DNA of 18,262 nucleotides from an uncultured Peptococcaceae bacterium (GTDB lineage: Bacteria > Bacillota > Peptococcia > Peptococcales > Peptococcaceae): the NCBI GenBank assembly GCA_958451915.1, contig CAUDRX010000028.1, positions 1 to 18,262 on the forward strand, read 5' to 3'. Shown here in pieces: positions 17,594 through 18,262 of this stretch. Both the position numbers and the translations under genes were made by a program. The first letter of the stretch is position 1; each line of letters begins with the position of its first letter. The notes beneath the pieces are model-generated. The model had not been told where the DNA came from and searched no databases. It was given only the letters and a program-made list of their open reading frames with translations.

Positions 17594-17839
17594 TCAGACC
17601 TGTGCATAGCAGGCCTTGGCATTGACCCCTTCCAGGCTGCCAACCTTGCCGGTGAGACTGTTGATCTCATCCTGTGGAGCATCTACGACCAGGCAGATGA
17701 TGTTCATCTTTTTTTGACGGTATGGGATCCCCATGCGTCCAACGATATAGTCACGGAAATCATGCAGGATCGCATTCAACACTTCCGTATCCGCCCCCTG
17801 ATCTACAATGATGCCCAGTGTTGCAACTCTTGTTTCCAT
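17594..17839 (-). CDS. TM1266-family putative iron-only hydrogenase system regulator
   Basis: An 81-residue protein with an ACT-like fold pattern. It begins METRVATLGIIVDQ, contains FRDYIVGRMGIPYR and MNIICLVVDAPQDEINSLTGK, and ends GVNAKACYAQV. This matches the small TM1266-type proteins regularly found beside hydE, hydF and hydG. Its role is thought to be regulatory but is not established, so no symbol is given. The ATG at 17837-17839 was chosen because AAGGAGG lies 7 bases upstream. A longer frame back to 17911 would add 24 residues rich in lysine without family support. It is the first gene of the maturation operon, with a clear promoter at 17902-17930. Such a lead position suits an operon regulator, possibly responding to a small ligand. 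Confidence 0.9.
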   Translation of the reverse strand: METRVATLGIIVDQGADTEVLNAILHDFRDYIVGRMGIPYRQKKMNIICLVVDAPQDEINSLTGKVGSLEGVNAKACYAQV

Positions 17840-17892
17840 ATTGTGTCCTCCTTTCAACTTTTCAAAACCTCGTATATTTTTTGAAACTTTTA

Positions 17893-17949
17893 TACAATTT
17901 AATTGTACCACTTTTGTCCATTCCGTGCAATCAAATAAACTGATTGTAC
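17893..17949. repeat. Two palindromes at the maturation-operon promoter
   Basis: TACAATTTAATTGTA (17893-17907) is a perfect 15-base palindrome overlapping the -10. GTGCAATCA (17925-17933) and TGATTGTAC (17941-17949) form an inverted repeat with one mismatch around 7 bases, covering the -35. Both contain the GTACAAT core. They may be operator sites. Confidence 0.5.
17902..17930 (-). promoter_or_regulatory. Promoter of the hydE-hydG-hydF operon
   Basis: On the minus strand TTGCAC (-35, 17925-17930) is followed after 17 bases by TACAAT (-10, 17902-17907), preceded by TGG to form an extended -10. Transcription would begin near 17895, about 55 bases before the TM1266-type start. The remaining stretch 17950-18080 shows no credible gene. 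Confidence 0.7.
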
Positions 17950-18082
17950 TATAACACTATTTCTGATTGATTCCATCAGATGTCCTGCTTGACTTTGTTG
18001 ATCAGCAGGCTCAGCAAAGATAATGCCCAATTCACACATCGGTGTCCGCTGATTTCTGTTCTCTGTCTTATAACAGCATAAA

Positions 18083-18134
18083 AAAATGCGTATCATCCAG
18101 CGACCCCGTTTGATCGCTGAATGACACGCATTTT
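18083..18134. terminator. Bidirectional rho-independent terminator after the acetyltransferase gene
   Basis: A long stem (arms 18083-18103 and 18114-18134, two mismatches, 10-base loop) with T-runs on both strands: seven T on the minus strand and TTTTCTTTTTT on the plus strand. It ends the acetyltransferase gene and isolates the hydrogenase region. Confidence 0.88.
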
Positions 18135-18147
18135 CTTTTTTGTATGT

Positions 18148-18262
18148 CTACGCCTTTGCATCTTTGCGCACCATGTAGAGCAGGGGATAAGGCCGTCCTT
18201 CTTCGTCAAGGTCGGTGCGCCTGTAGGTACGGAAGCCCATGTGCTCGTAAAAACCAACAGCC
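18148..18262 (-). CDS. GNAT-family acetyltransferase, C-terminal fragment cut by window edge
   Basis: The frame runs in from the right edge and ends at a TAG after 37 full codons. It includes AVGFYEHMGFRTYRR and PYPLLYMVRK. The FYEHMGF stretch is the typical final strand-helix motif of GNAT N-acetyltransferases, which transfer acetyl from acetyl-CoA to an amine. The substrate cannot be told from the last part alone. A terminator follows the stop by 13 bases, so it is not co-transcribed with the hydrogenase genes. Confidence 0.8.
   Translation of the reverse strand, partial: AVGFYEHMGFRTYRRTDLDEEGRPYPLLYMVRKDAKA

Noticed and set aside
17899..18096. A 65-codon minus-strand frame upstream of the TM1266-type gene
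   Set aside because: No clear ribosome site, no recognisable motif, and it overlaps the promoter of the maturation operon.

Overview
The window reads as part of the chromosome of a strictly anaerobic, fermentative member of the Bacillota, probably a Clostridia-like lineage. The evidence is strong GGAGG-type ribosome binding sites, several TTG starts, AT-rich intergenic promoters, rho-independent terminators, and a complete [FeFe]-hydrogenase locus of the kind found in such bacteria. I cannot resolve genus. Every gene I can support is on the minus strand, so transcription runs from high to low coordinates.

Right part (17.9 kb down to 13.9 kb): after the 3' end of an acetyltransferase gene and a strong terminator comes a maturation operon. 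It holds a TM1266-type hydrogenase-system regulator, hydE, hydG and hydF, the three enzymes that build and deliver the 2Fe subcluster of the H-cluster. Middle part (13.65 to 9.5 kb): behind its own promoter lies a four-gene structural operon, hndA-hndB-hndC-hndD, encoding a NAD(P)-linked, probably electron-bifurcating [FeFe] hydrogenase of the Hnd/HydABC type. It ends at a good terminator just after hndD.

Next (9.23 to 6.14 kb) is a separately promoted, tightly coupled trio: a small [2Fe-2S] thioredoxin-fold ferredoxin, an H-cluster-like Fe-S protein with a PAS domain, and a SpoIIE/PP2C-type phosphatase carrying an uncharacterised C-terminal domain. It looks like a redox- or H2-sensing signalling unit attached to the hydrogenase, and it is the most interesting part of the window. 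It ends at a strong terminator. The roughly 430-base gap that follows holds a probable remnant of a membrane transporter gene (MntP-like) with its own intact terminator.

Left part (5.7 kb to the edge): an OmpR-type response regulator and its histidine kinase, followed by an ABC exporter made of an ATPase, a permease fused to an M1-peptidase-like ectodomain, and a second permease cut by the window edge. These genes are unrelated to hydrogen metabolism and look visibly richer in G+C. They resemble envelope-stress or peptide-response ABC/two-component loci.

The hydrogenase genes together form one functional unit: HydE, HydG and HydF mature HndD; HndABC connect it to NAD(P)H; the sensor trio may report the redox or H2 state. 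Function assignments rest on motifs read by eye. No database searches or computed scores were possible.
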